A stretch of 43,112 nt of DNA from an uncultured Marinicella sp. (GCA_947502595.1 CANNAM010000017.1:1-43112); one strand, 5' to 3'; shown: positions 9,093 to 18,307, counted from the stretch's first letter. Program-made: numbers and translations. Notes: generated by a model not told the origin, from the letters alone.

Positions 9093-10288
9093 AAATCAGC
9101 CTCAGAAGTGGGTTGGCTCAGGGCAATGACATCACCGTCACTCAAGCCTGATTCAATGGTACATAAACTGGAGCTACAAAAACCTGTGGTGATGGCTTGT
9201 CGACTGAAACTGTTGCCCTGGTTTAAATACACCCAAGTGGCATCTTGTTCACGGAACACGGTTTGAATTGGTACCACCAAACCTTCTGCTTGCTCCACAA
9301 CATGAATACTGGCATCCAGCCGTTGTCCAGGTTTAAGCTTGTCATTGTTAGCAACATCCAAAGCCACTAAAACAGTGAAATACTTAACTGGATTATCGCG
9401 TTCTTTGGGTTGTGCAGTTTGGCTGATTGAGCTGACTGTACCAGCAAAAGTCATGTCAGGATAGGCGTGCAAGTTGACTTTTACAGCAACCCCTTCCTTG
9501 ATGCCAATGGCTTCTACTTCTGGCACATAAACTTTGGCTTGCATCAAGCTTAAATCAGGCAAAGATGCCAGTTTAGCACCAGGAAAAACTGATTTACCAG
9601 GCTCTGGAAGGGAACCATCCCAACTGGGCTCCAAAACAAACAAACCGTCATGCGGTGCCACCATTTCTAATGCACTTAAACTGGCATTATTCATTTCTAA
9701 TTTGGCCTTTTGAACTTGTTGTGAGCTTTCTAACACTGCTTTTTCTGTTTGTGACTTTTCTGCAAAATTGGCTTCAACTTTACCGATATGATCGGCTTTG
9801 GCCTTTAAAAACTCTTCGTTGTCCCCAGCCTCAATCATTTCTATCTTTGTGTACAACAAAGGGTCATCAATGTTAAATTGTTTGGCCAATTCATATTCAT
9901 AATCAATCACCTGAGCCTCAGCACCAAAACTGAATTTGTTGTTATCAATTTCACGGTCTTTAGCCAACATTGAATACATCAGCTTTTGGATTTCAAAATT
10001 GGTTTCATCGACCTCAATCTGAAAGTTACTGCCATCAAATCGAGCCACCACATCACCAGCCTTCACTACAGAAAATTGTGGCATGATCCAAGCCAATGTT
10101 TGCGGCCGCCTGGAAACGGCTGGTGCTGTGATGGGTGTGGACTTAACTGCCTCCAATTCGCCTTCAGCATGAATTTGAAACAGCACCTTATCGGCGTTTA
10201 CTTGAATCACTGGCGTGCTGAGTCTCTCTTCACTGCCGCAACCATAAAGTAACAGCAAAGCCAGACTGATTGAACCGACTCTTGTCAT
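9089..10288 (-). CDS. Periplasmic adaptor (MFP/HlyD family), predicted lipoprotein
   Basis: A 399-aa membrane-fusion protein. The N-terminus MTRVGSISLALLLLYGCGSEE is a lipoprotein signal with the lipidated Cys at residue 17. A coiled-coil hairpin region (about 120-215, rich in K, E, Q and A) is flanked by a split lipoyl-like domain (APHDGLFV) and a beta-barrel region (YPDMTFAGTVSSISQTAQP). This is the MacA/HlyD plan and would bridge the inner-membrane permease to an outer-membrane channel. It is the third of three consecutive adaptors and the only one with a lipobox. Both ends overlap their neighbours by 4 bp. Confidence 0.92.
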   Translation of the reverse strand: MTRVGSISLALLLLYGCGSEERLSTPVIQVNADKVLFQIHAEGELEAVKSTPITAPAVSRRPQTLAWIMPQFSVVKAGDVVARFDGSNFQIEVDETNFEIQKLMYSMLAKDREIDNNKFSFGAEAQVIDYEYELAKQFNIDDPLLYTKIEMIEAGDNEEFLKAKADHIGKVEANFAEKSQTEKAVLESSQQVQKAKLEMNNASLSALEMVAPHDGLFVLEPSWDGSLPEPGKSVFPGAKLASLPDLSLMQAKVYVPEVEAIGIKEGVAVKVNLHAYPDMTFAGTVSSISQTAQPKERDNPVKYFTVLVALDVANNDKLKPGQRLDASIHVVEQAEGLVVPIQTVFREQDATWVYLNQGNSFSRQAITTGFCSSSLCTIESGLSDGDVIALSQPTSEADL

Positions 10289-11238
10289 GTTGCCTCCGCC
10301 AGAATGGTGGCTTTGATGCTCATGCCAGGGCGCATGATTTCTAAATCCAAATCTTTGATGGTGACTTGCGCATCTAATATTTTAGATGGTTGATTTTTTG
10401 ATTTACTGCGCACCACTTTAGACAGCGATTCAATCACCCCAAAAAACTCCATATCTGGGTAAGCATCTAAAATAAATTTAACTTTTTGTCCCACTGCAAC
10501 CCGAGACATGTCATTTTCTTTGATTTCCAGTTCAGCTATGATTTGATCTAAATCAGCCACTTCGGTGACTCGGGCCCCTCCCCAAACAGAGTCACCCACT
10601 GCATATTTGTTGTTGCCATTATCTGTTTGGTGCATGACTATACCTTTGCGTTTAGACATGATACGCATGCTTTTGATGGAATTTTTTAAATCTTCTACTT
10701 CGGCTGTAAGTTTGGCAATGTTGGCTTCTAAGATCTGAATCTCGGTATGCAGTTTTTCTTCGTTCAAACGCCGGTCATCGATGGCATGTTGGTATTCAAG
10801 TTTGGCCAATTCAAAATTCAATTGATTTTCTTGGTATTCATTTTGGGCAATGACACTGCCAGGCAATTCAGCTTTTCTGGTGGCTTTATCCAATAACATC
10901 TTTTTTTCCTCTACCGCCAAATCTTTGTTTTGCAAGGTTTCAACTTTACCAACTTCGGTGTTTTTCAACTCAGAGATTTTGACATTAAGCTCACCTTGCT
11001 TATCCATCAAACGTTCATTCAACTGGTCTGTTTTAAACATCAAAACCGGCTCTCCAGGGTTGACTTGGCTGCCATCAGGCGCCATAAAAGCAATGGTGTA
11101 TTGCCAAATACGACGTACTTTAGGTGGTGAATAGCTGTCAGTTTCTACCGCTTTGAGTTCCCCGTTGGCGGTAAAATTTGCTGCATAGGCTGTGGGTTGT
11201 AGGCTGGTTAACAGCACCATTAATATCAATTGTTTCAT
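10285..11238 (-). CDS. Periplasmic adaptor (MFP/HlyD family), second of three
   Basis: A 317-aa secreted adaptor-like protein with a cleavable signal peptide (about 1-19, ending AYA). It has a long coiled-coil hairpin (about 75-195) between lipoyl-like halves, and a beta-barrel motif (LDAYPDMEFFGVIESLS) shared with the following adaptor. It has no membrane anchor or lipobox. The start lies 1 bp after the stop of the first adaptor. It probably assembles with its two neighbours into a mixed adaptor ring or periplasmic tube, but stoichiometry cannot be judged from sequence. Confidence 0.88.
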   Translation of the reverse strand: MKQLILMVLLTSLQPTAYAANFTANGELKAVETDSYSPPKVRRIWQYTIAFMAPDGSQVNPGEPVLMFKTDQLNERLMDKQGELNVKISELKNTEVGKVETLQNKDLAVEEKKMLLDKATRKAELPGSVIAQNEYQENQLNFELAKLEYQHAIDDRRLNEEKLHTEIQILEANIAKLTAEVEDLKNSIKSMRIMSKRKGIVMHQTDNGNNKYAVGDSVWGGARVTEVADLDQIIAELEIKENDMSRVAVGQKVKFILDAYPDMEFFGVIESLSKVVRSKSKNQPSKILDAQVTIKDLDLEIMRPGMSIKATILAEAT

Positions 11239-11239
11239 G

Positions 11240-12181
11240 TTAAGTCTCAGTCAGTGTAACCAAGGCACTCATGCCTGGTAATAAGGGCACAGAATCAGCG
11301 TTGTTCAAACTGATTTCAACTTCATAATACAGACCACTACCCCAATCTTTCTTGTCTCGCCCGCCCGATGATATGGCCGCAATCTGGCCATCAACTTGGG
11401 CATTGGGTAAAGCATCAAAAGTGACACTGACTTTATCACCTTGAGCTATAGATGGGATATCAATGGCATTCACCCATGCTTTGACTTTCATGTTCTGCTT
11501 CTTTGAAACCTTGAGGATTTCCATGCCGCTGTTGGCTTGGTCGCCCACTTGGTATTTACTGCCCGTCCATGGATGTGATGCATAAATCACATAGCCAGAT
11601 TGGGTGGCTTTGATGTTCATAGATTCTAATTGATCTTTCCAATAAGCCAAATCTTTTTCTTTCTGTTCGGTTCCAAGTTCAACTTCTGTGCTTTTCTCTC
11701 TTTGTTTTTGTTGAATTGCCAACAGTTCATTGTTTGCTTCTGCCAATGATTTGATGGATTTTTTCAAAGTCAACTGACGTTCTTTGTATTCAAGCTCACC
11801 AATGAAATTAGCCGGCACATTGGCTTTAAGTTCTGCCACTTTACGCGCTACCTGGGCTTTTTCGTATGCCAAATGTGCGTTATTCAAATCAATTTGAATT
11901 TGAATCATGTCACGCTTGGCACTGGCTTTAAACACATCCAATTGTTCGGTTTTACTTTCAATGGTACTGTCCAGCTCACTGCCATCAATACGCAGTAAAA
12001 AATCACCGATTTCAACAAAAGTACCCTCATCGGTCATTTCACTGATTTTCCCTTGCCATCCCCTGACCTGCGGCATATTCGCCACCTGGGTTTGACTTGA
12101 TTCAACCATGCCGGTGAACATTTTAGCTTGGCAGTTGAATGCCAACATCACCAACAACACTGTTTTTAATCCACTGTTCAT
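11240..12181 (-). CDS. Periplasmic adaptor (MFP/HlyD family), first of three
   Basis: A 313-aa adaptor-like protein with a signal peptide (about 1-19, ending NCQA), lipoyl-like strands (VRGWQGKISEMTDEGTFVEIGDFLL), a coiled-coil hairpin (about 75-180) and a beta-barrel domain (SVTFDALPNAQVDGQIAAIS). The PGMSALVTL C-terminus is typical of the family. It overlaps the ATPase gene by 4 bp. Sequence divergence from the next two adaptors suggests old duplications or separate recruitment rather than a recent tandem duplication. Confidence 0.88.
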   Translation of the reverse strand: MNSGLKTVLLVMLAFNCQAKMFTGMVESSQTQVANMPQVRGWQGKISEMTDEGTFVEIGDFLLRIDGSELDSTIESKTEQLDVFKASAKRDMIQIQIDLNNAHLAYEKAQVARKVAELKANVPANFIGELEYKERQLTLKKSIKSLAEANNELLAIQQKQREKSTEVELGTEQKEKDLAYWKDQLESMNIKATQSGYVIYASHPWTGSKYQVGDQANSGMEILKVSKKQNMKVKAWVNAIDIPSIAQGDKVSVTFDALPNAQVDGQIAAISSGGRDKKDWGSGLYYEVEISLNNADSVPLLPGMSALVTLTET

Positions 12182-12843
12182 GCGACTATTTTTCCATCTA
12201 AGAAGTGAATGGTACGCCCAGCATTTTCAGCAATGTCAGGTTCATGGGTTACCATCACAATGGTTTGTCCTGTTTGGTTCAATGACACCAACAGGTCTAT
12301 AATTTGTTGAGAAATGGCACTGTCTAAATTCCCAGTGGGTTCATCGGCCAACAACACCGCAGGTTGGTTGATTAATGAACGAGCAATCGCCACACGCTGA
12401 ATTTGGCCGCCTGACATTTCGTTCGGCATGTGATGCATGCGCTCACCCAAACCCACTTCATGCAATAATTTCTTGGCACGTTGTTCACCACCTTGTTGTT
12501 TTTCAGGTGAGGCAAATCGCAACGGCACCATGACATTTTCCAGTGCGCTTAACCGCGGCAACAGATGAAATCCCTGGAACACAAAACCGATGTGGTCATT
12601 TCGTATCTTGGACAATTCATCGTCATTCAATGAACTCACATCTTGGTCAGCTAAGCGGTACTGTCCAGAAGTGGGTTTATCCATACACCCCAGTATATTT
12701 AACATGGTTGATTTACCTGAGCCCGAACGCCCCATGATGGCCACAAACTCCCCGGCCTTGATGTTTAAGTCAACATGATCCAATGCCGTAATGGTCTCGC
12801 CTTGGGTTTGGTATATTTTAGATATTTGCTTTAAATCCAACAT
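12178..12843 (-). CDS. LolD/MacB-type ABC transporter ATP-binding protein
   Basis: A 221-aa ATPase with every ABC motif: Walker A GRSGSGKST (residues 38-46), Q-loop in FVFQGFHLL, signature MSGGQIQRVAIARSL near 143, Walker B VLLADEPTGNLDS, and the switch histidine in MVTHEPD. Spacing and sequence place it in the LolD/MacB/FtsE branch. It is the first gene of a five-gene export operon, and its likely partner is the MacB-like permease at the far end. The ATG at 12843 begins MLDLKQISKIYQ, the normal N-terminus for this group. Confidence 0.94.
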   Translation of the reverse strand: MLDLKQISKIYQTQGETITALDHVDLNIKAGEFVAIMGRSGSGKSTMLNILGCMDKPTSGQYRLADQDVSSLNDDELSKIRNDHIGFVFQGFHLLPRLSALENVMVPLRFASPEKQQGGEQRAKKLLHEVGLGERMHHMPNEMSGGQIQRVAIARSLINQPAVLLADEPTGNLDSAISQQIIDLLVSLNQTGQTIVMVTHEPDIAENAGRTIHFLDGKIVA

Positions 12844-13019
12844 CTGTGATGTAGTCCCTGTTTTAATCCTTATTAATGAAAAGCCAGTCTATTGGGTGCA
12901 GCCACAGCCAAACCTGTCAAATTTATCATTTGCTGACTGGTAGTTTAAACCACAACAAATCCATAAAGTTCAATCATTCTATGCTGCAATTGTGCAAGTA
13001 CTGTGAAAACCAAAATAAA

Positions 13020-13736
13020 TTAAGGCATGCACATAGCAAGTACAGCACTGAGCTCAGTAAAAAATACATTGTCTTCGGGTAGTAAACCGTGAGCAAACCA
13101 GGGTGAAAAAGCGATCCAAATTCCCAATATACAGATTAACGTACCGGAGACAGAGCGCAACCATACACCACCACTGACAGCCATCAATCGGCGCATCATC
13201 ATTTGCGAAAACAGCAAAGGTAACACCGTTCCAAGACCAAAGAACAGCATAAAGCTGGCACCTCTGAACACATCTGCAGTGGTGGCTGCAATGATTAACA
13301 TACCATAAAGCAGTCCGCATGGAATCAATCCCCACAACATGCCTTTGACAAAAACAGCGCTGCCGCTATTGGCCTGTTGAAGTTGTTTCAGTTGCTTGCT
13401 GACTTTGGGCCAAAAAGGCAGCGGCTTTTGAATGGTCAACCATTTGGCGCGGTCTTTGAAAATAATTACTGCACCAGTCAGTATCAACATGCCGCCCATC
13501 AGCAACCTCAAAAACCCACCCCATACAGCCAGATCTAATTGTATGCTGGCACCTTGAACCAAGCCAGCAAACAGTGCGCCCAGTAAAGTATAGGTGGCCA
13601 CCCGGCCCAAATTTGTCACCAAGGTTTGGCGGTTGTTTTGTTTTTGACATATAACCGCACACAGGCCACCGCACATAGCAATGCAGTGAAAGCCGGAGAA
13701 AAATCCAATGATTAATGGGGTGATGGCAGACAGCAT
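13020..13736 (-). CDS. SafE/TauE-like membrane protein at the end of the cco assembly cluster
   Basis: A 238-aa polytopic membrane protein of the sulfite-exporter/cytochrome-biogenesis transmembrane group. The start MLSAITPLIIGFFSGFHCIAMCGGLC carries the characteristic G-F-H-C-x-x-M-C-G-G motif, and GLIPCGLLYGML forms a second Pro-Cys motif. About six hydrophobic segments are visible. Genes of this type commonly follow ccoS in gammaproteobacterial cbb3 clusters and are suspected, not proven, to help copper or thiol handling during oxidase assembly. It begins 9 bp after the ccoS stop. Family assignment is firm; the function is inferred from position. Confidence 0.85.
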   Translation of the reverse strand: MLSAITPLIIGFFSGFHCIAMCGGLCAVICQKQNNRQTLVTNLGRVATYTLLGALFAGLVQGASIQLDLAVWGGFLRLLMGGMLILTGAVIIFKDRAKWLTIQKPLPFWPKVSKQLKQLQQANSGSAVFVKGMLWGLIPCGLLYGMLIIAATTADVFRGASFMLFFGLGTVLPLLFSQMMMRRLMAVSGGVWLRSVSGTLICILGIWIAFSPWFAHGLLPEDNVFFTELSAVLAMCMP

Positions 13737-13745
13737 CAGTCAATC

Positions 13746-13958
13746 CTAAACATCCGTTTTAATGCCTTTTACAGGTTTTGGCTCAGCAGTATTTGGTTTT
13801 TTTTGCCGCATAAATGGTTCGTTGTCGTCATCGAGAATGGAATATGCGGGGCTGTCTAAATCATCGAATTGGTTTTTATTAATGGCCCATATCAATGCCC
13901 AGACTGCAAAACCTGCCAACGCCAAACTGAGTAACACCAAGACAAAAACCATGCTCAT
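13746..13958 (-). CDS. ccoS: CcoS, cbb3-type oxidase assembly protein
   Basis: A 70-aa single-helix membrane protein. The N-terminal membrane segment (about 5-26) runs into NKNQFDDLDSPAYSILDDD, the conserved acidic motif of CcoS. CcoS is required in other bacteria for maturation of the cbb3 oxidase with its haem and copper cofactors. It sits 16 bp after ccoI, as usual. The tail after about residue 48 is variable and Lys/Pro-rich. Confidence 0.93.
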   Translation of the reverse strand: MSMVFVLVLLSLALAGFAVWALIWAINKNQFDDLDSPAYSILDDDNEPFMRQKKPNTAEPKPVKGIKTDV

Positions 13959-13974
13959 TTTAAACTGACCTCTT

Positions 13975-16386
13975 TCACAACAAACGACGAGAATTGAAAA
14001 CCACCAACAGTGAACTCAATGACATACCAATGGCCGCCATCCACGGTGCCAACAAGCCCATCATGGCAATCGGTGTAACACTGAGATTATATACCAATGA
14101 CCAAGTTAAATTTTGTTTGATGATGGCGTTGGTTTTTGCCGAAATGGCAATGACTTGTTGAATCGGTGCCAAAGATTTACCTAATACAATCATGTCCGAA
14201 GCTGAATGAGCCAAGTAGGCACCTTGTTTCAGACTGATTGATACATCAGCTTGGGACAACACCGGCGCATCATTCACCCCGTCACCCACCATAACACAGG
14301 CATGTTCTTGCTGCTGTTGTGCGGCAATATGATTGATTTTATCGGCTGCTTTGAGTCCACCAAAATGGTGCTCTATGCCCAGTTTCTTCGCCCAACTGGC
14401 AACCGTGGCTGGTTTATCACCACTGATGATGAATTGGCTTTTCCCCTGCGCTTTTAATGTGTTAAGCAATTCCATGGCCCCAGCCCTGACAGGCATTTGT
14501 AACTCATAAACTGCTACCAGCTGATGCTCACAGGCCAGATATATTTGACTTAAATCATCATTGGTATTAATTTCAGGTATTTCAAAAGCTGCACTTTTCA
14601 ACCAATCTGCACTGCCCATATACCATTGTTGGAGCTGATCTTGTAGCCTGATCTTTCCACTGACTCCATGCCCTGCAACTTCTTCAGCATCCACCACAGC
14701 CATAGGCCGAGGGTGCTGAAAAGCAGAGCCAATCGGGTGGTTACTTATTTGCTGCAAACCTGCTGTGATAGCCGCCAATTCTTGTTCACTGTGTGCAGTG
14801 AACCTGTGAATCCGCTCAACCGCCAACTGATCTTCGGACAAAGTACCAGTTTTATCAAAATACCACTGCTGTATTTTGGCCAACCGGGTGATGGCTTCGG
14901 TGTTATTGACCAACACACCATGTTGTAACAAGTTAACCCCCGCAGCTGTTAATGCCGTGGGTGTAGCCAATGACAACGCACAAGGACAAGTGGCAATCAA
15001 GACCGATAACAAGGCAGTCATCAGCGCATCCGGTTGTTCCAAGCCATACCAAATGGCAGTTGCTAATGACAGCAGCAAAACAACAGCAACAAAGTAACTG
15101 GCAATTTGATCAACCAACAGCAGACTGGCAGGTTTTTTACTTTGTGCCAGTTCCATTAAATCAGCCAATTTAGCCAAGAAGCTGTCTTGGTTGTTCACTG
15201 TTGTGATGTAATTTAGTTCACCGCTGGTCAGCTGCGAACCTGCATACACATAATCATTGATGTCTTTATGAATCAGTTTCGACTCACCAGTTAATATGGC
15301 CTCATTGACCTGTCCTGAGCCTTTAATAACTTGACCGTCACAAGGAATAACTTCTCCGGCCATGACGCGCAGACGATCACCTTTTACAATTTGACTCAGC
15401 GGCACTGTTGTCGTTTGTTGCGCAGCAAATTGGTCGGCCGCAACGATGCGTTGGGCGCTGACTGGCACCAGAGCAAACAATGATTCACGCACATTCATGC
15501 CTTGGTGACGCACTTGTGATTCAACATACCGACCCAGCAACAAGAAAAATATGAACATCGACATCGAGTCAAAATACACATGTCCTTGTTGGTTAAAAGT
15601 GAAGTAGATACTGACAAAATAGGCCAAACTGATCGACAGTGCCACTGGCACATCCATACCTAAGTGTTTATTCTTAATGTCGCGAATGGCATTGTTGACA
15701 AAGCCTTGACCTGAGTAGAAATAAACCCCGGTGGCAATCAATAAACTGACCATCAAAAAGAAGCGTTGAATTTCAGGTGCCACAGCAAAATCTTCGGGGG
15801 AATACAATGGCACCGCCAAAGTCATGATAAACATCATGCCAAAACCTGCCACAGCAATTTTCTTTAACTGGTCTTTTCGTGCATCATCCGCTGGGTTTTC
15901 AGTGCTGTTTTGCTGTAAAGGTTGATAGCCTAACTGTTGGATTTGCGCGAAAATTTCACTTAATTTAATCTCAGCCGGATTAAAGTCAACCTGCATGTTT
16001 TGTGTCACGGAATTGATGCGTAATCCCAAAACACCCTCACGGTTGCGCAAAACCTTTTGTAACAACCAACCACAAGCACTGCAATACATGCCTTCAATTT
16101 TGATGGTTACTTGGGACGACCCATCGCTGTTTTGCTGAGTCAATTGTTTGAAAACATCAGGGGCGTCTAAATGCCCCCATGGCTTAGCCTGCCTACTGCT
16201 TTCAACTTGTTCTGCCGGCAGTTGGCCTTGGCGGTACTGATAAAACACTGCATGGTCGTTGTCATTCAGAAAAGTGGCTACAGCCTGACAACCAATACAA
16301 CACATGGGTTGTTCTTGACCATCAATCTGGACCGTTAATTCACAGCCCTTGGGTAGCGTCTCACCGCAGTGAAAGCAAGTGGTCAT
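13975..16386 (-). CDS. ccoI: CcoI, copper-transporting P-type ATPase for cbb3 oxidase assembly
   Basis: An 803-aa P1B-type ATPase. The N-terminus has a cysteine cluster (CFHCG and CCIGC, about residues 4-35) typical of CcoI/FixI, then a heavy-metal-associated domain with GMYCSACGW (Cys near 100). Membrane helices include the ion-binding CPC in TCPCALSLATPTAL near 465. The phosphorylation motif DKTGTL is near 512 and the hinge GDGVNDAP near 704. It delivers copper from the cytoplasm for the CuB centre of the oxidase. It follows the short ccoH by 2 bp and precedes ccoS. Confidence 0.95.
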   Translation of the reverse strand: MTTCFHCGETLPKGCELTVQIDGQEQPMCCIGCQAVATFLNDNDHAVFYQYRQGQLPAEQVESSRQAKPWGHLDAPDVFKQLTQQNSDGSSQVTIKIEGMYCSACGWLLQKVLRNREGVLGLRINSVTQNMQVDFNPAEIKLSEIFAQIQQLGYQPLQQNSTENPADDARKDQLKKIAVAGFGMMFIMTLAVPLYSPEDFAVAPEIQRFFLMVSLLIATGVYFYSGQGFVNNAIRDIKNKHLGMDVPVALSISLAYFVSIYFTFNQQGHVYFDSMSMFIFFLLLGRYVESQVRHQGMNVRESLFALVPVSAQRIVAADQFAAQQTTTVPLSQIVKGDRLRVMAGEVIPCDGQVIKGSGQVNEAILTGESKLIHKDINDYVYAGSQLTSGELNYITTVNNQDSFLAKLADLMELAQSKKPASLLLVDQIASYFVAVVLLLSLATAIWYGLEQPDALMTALLSVLIATCPCALSLATPTALTAAGVNLLQHGVLVNNTEAITRLAKIQQWYFDKTGTLSEDQLAVERIHRFTAHSEQELAAITAGLQQISNHPIGSAFQHPRPMAVVDAEEVAGHGVSGKIRLQDQLQQWYMGSADWLKSAAFEIPEINTNDDLSQIYLACEHQLVAVYELQMPVRAGAMELLNTLKAQGKSQFIISGDKPATVASWAKKLGIEHHFGGLKAADKINHIAAQQQQEHACVMVGDGVNDAPVLSQADVSISLKQGAYLAHSASDMIVLGKSLAPIQQVIAISAKTNAIIKQNLTWSLVYNLSVTPIAMMGLLAPWMAAIGMSLSSLLVVFNSRRLL

Positions 16387-16388
16387 AA

Positions 16389-16574
16389 TCAGTCTTTTTC
16401 GATTTGAAACTTATTCTGCTTGGAGATCACTTGAGGGGCGTTTTGATGAGCAATATAAACCGTGTACAGACCAGCAACAACAGCGCTGGCCGGCAATGAA
16501 ATCATGAACCAGACCCAGGGGTATTTGTACCAAGGTAAATTTTTATACGATTTTTCTTTGGCTTTGTTATTCAT
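16389..16574 (-). CDS. ccoH: Very short CcoH/FixH-like membrane protein
   Basis: A 61-aa protein matching only the N-terminal part of CcoH/FixH: PWYKYPWVWFMISLPASAVVAGLYTVYIA is the conserved membrane helix and its aromatic lead-in. Normal gammaproteobacterial CcoH proteins are roughly 150-170 aa with a periplasmic beta domain, and a DDYYK-like motif follows the helix. Here the helix is followed by only about 17 residues before a stop. The next gene (ccoI) starts 2 bp downstream, so the missing domain is absent rather than frameshifted. The start overlaps the ccoG stop by 4 bp. CcoH stabilises the assembling oxidase; whether the helix alone suffices is unknown. Confidence 0.75.
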   Translation of the reverse strand: MNNKAKEKSYKNLPWYKYPWVWFMISLPASAVVAGLYTVYIAHQNAPQVISKQNKFQIEKD

Positions 16575-17959
16575 TTGTCATATCCAAAATATTTAACTTT
16601 TTCTGTGGCTTCGTCGCTGTCATCATCGGTTTTTACCACGCTGACTTCGATGGTGTGAATTTTCTTATTGGCCAGACTTTTATCCGCTTGAATCTTAATT
16701 GGTACAGTTACCAGCTGACCCGGATCAGCTTCAATTGTAGTCTGGTTCAAGCCCAGCTCTACGGTTAATCCATCAATACCACTGGCGCTCACCAAGTATT
16801 GAGCACTGGCTTTGCCTTTATTCATCACTTTAAGGGTGTATACATTTTCAATGGTATTGGCATCAATAACACGATAAAAGCTGTTGCGGTCAGGTATTAC
16901 ATTCATATCAATTGAACTGCGTTTCACCAAGGCAATACCAAAAGAAGAAACCAAAGTCATCAGAATAATAAAATAAACAATGGTTCGTGGCCGAATAATA
17001 TGCGTGGGTTTGCCTTCTAAGGCATTTTCAGTGGTGTATTTAATCAAACCTTTAGGCATGCCACTGATTTCCATCACCTCATCACAAGCATCAATACAAG
17101 CTGCACATGCGATACATTCATATTGCAAACCATCACGGATGTCGATGCCAGTAGGACAAACCTGTACGCATAATGTACAATCAATACAATCTCCAGGTGC
17201 ATCCGCTTCACGGCGATGCTTGCCTCGCATCCGCGGTTCACCACGTTTTTCATCGTATGAAATGATTAATGTTTCTTTGTCAAACATCGCACCTTGAAAG
17301 CGTGCATATGGACACATGTATAAACACACCTGTTCACGCAGAAAGCCCGCATTGCCATAAGTGGCTAGGGCGTAAAAGAACAACCAGAATATTTCCCATG
17401 TGCCTAGGTCCCACTCCCAGACATTGATGGCCAATTCCCTGATGGGGGTGAAAAAACCCACAAACGTAAAGCCTGTCCACAAAGCAAACGTAATCCACAA
17501 AAACTGCTTGCTGAACTTGCGCATGACCTTTTCACGGGTCCAAGGGCCTTTGTCCAACTTCATGCGTTTGTTGCGGTTGCCTTCAGTCAATTGCTCTAAC
17601 CAAATAAACACTTCGGTCCAAACAGTTTGCGGGCAGGCGAACCCACACCACAACCGACCCGCCAAAGCGGTAAAGAAAAACAACGCAAAGGCAGCAATAA
17701 TCAACATCAATGCCAAGAAGATGAAATCTTGCGGCCAAAGGGTCAATGAAAATATATGGAAGCGCCGTTGTGGCAAGTCAAACAAGATGGCTTGTTCACC
17801 TGCCCAATTAAGCCATGGCAACAGATAAAATATACCCAACAAGACCCAAACTGCTAATTTACGTTTGAATTGGAATCGACCTTTTATCTCTCGAGGGTAA
17901 ACCTTTTCATGCGCTTTGTATAAGCTCAGTTCTATGGGCTTAGTATCTTGATCAGACAT
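16571..17959 (-). CDS. ccoG: CcoG (RdxA/FixG), cbb3 oxidase accessory iron-sulfur protein
   Basis: A 462-aa polytopic membrane protein with two ferredoxin-like [4Fe-4S] motifs near residue 260 (CIDCTLCVQVCP and CIACAACIDACDE), further Cys in GFACPQTVW and CLYMCPYARFQG, and a C-terminal Ig-like FixG_C domain (about 345-455). CcoG has been shown in Rhodobacter-type systems to be a cupric reductase supplying reduced copper for cbb3 assembly. Length is typical. Its stop codon overlaps the start of the ccoH-like gene. Confidence 0.95.
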   Translation of the reverse strand: MSDQDTKPIELSLYKAHEKVYPREIKGRFQFKRKLAVWVLLGIFYLLPWLNWAGEQAILFDLPQRRFHIFSLTLWPQDFIFLALMLIIAAFALFFFTALAGRLWCGFACPQTVWTEVFIWLEQLTEGNRNKRMKLDKGPWTREKVMRKFSKQFLWITFALWTGFTFVGFFTPIRELAINVWEWDLGTWEIFWLFFYALATYGNAGFLREQVCLYMCPYARFQGAMFDKETLIISYDEKRGEPRMRGKHRREADAPGDCIDCTLCVQVCPTGIDIRDGLQYECIACAACIDACDEVMEISGMPKGLIKYTTENALEGKPTHIIRPRTIVYFIILMTLVSSFGIALVKRSSIDMNVIPDRNSFYRVIDANTIENVYTLKVMNKGKASAQYLVSASGIDGLTVELGLNQTTIEADPGQLVTVPIKIQADKSLANKKIHTIEVSVVKTDDDSDEATEKVKYFGYDK

Positions 17960-17968
17960 GTCCGTCCT

Positions 17969-18283
17969 TTAAGAGTTAGGGTTGCGTTTGGCTAAACGGG
18001 TTCTGGGTAATGCCAGTACCAATCCACTGAACAAAGCAGCAGAAAAAGTAAATGCCCAGAAAAAAATGAAACCCAGAGCATAGCCCTGCCAGCGGGATAT
18101 GTCTACATCAAAGCTCGACAACTGACCTAAATAAGCAGGATCAAACACAGCAAAAAACAACATAGACTGAACCGCTGCGGTAAAAAAAGAAACCCACAGC
18201 ACTATGGCCATGCGACGCCAAAATATGCGTCTGATTTGGCGCTCATTAAATCCTTGATTTTTAACTATGGGCTGAGTTGTCAT
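17969..18283 (-). CDS. Small membrane protein of unknown function inside the cco operon
   Basis: A 104-aa protein between ccoP and ccoG. Two hydrophobic segments (about 25-47 and 69-92) flank a short loop with FDPAYLGQLSSFDVDISRW, and the N-terminus is basic (RQIRRIFWRR). No known family is recognised. The position, same strand and tight spacing (9 bp before ccoG, about 24 bp after ccoP) argue that it is a real operon member with a role in assembly or stability of the oxidase, but this is inference. Confidence 0.75.
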   Translation of the reverse strand: MTTQPIVKNQGFNERQIRRIFWRRMAIVLWVSFFTAAVQSMLFFAVFDPAYLGQLSSFDVDISRWQGYALGFIFFWAFTFSAALFSGLVLALPRTRLAKRNPNS

Positions 18284-18307
18284 GTTTCTGCATTGATATA
18301 TATTTAC

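Noticed and set aside
13054-13743. Alternative frames within the SafE/TauE-like gene on the same strand
   Set aside because: They are out-of-frame shadows lacking membrane-protein character; the 238-aa frame has the family motifs.
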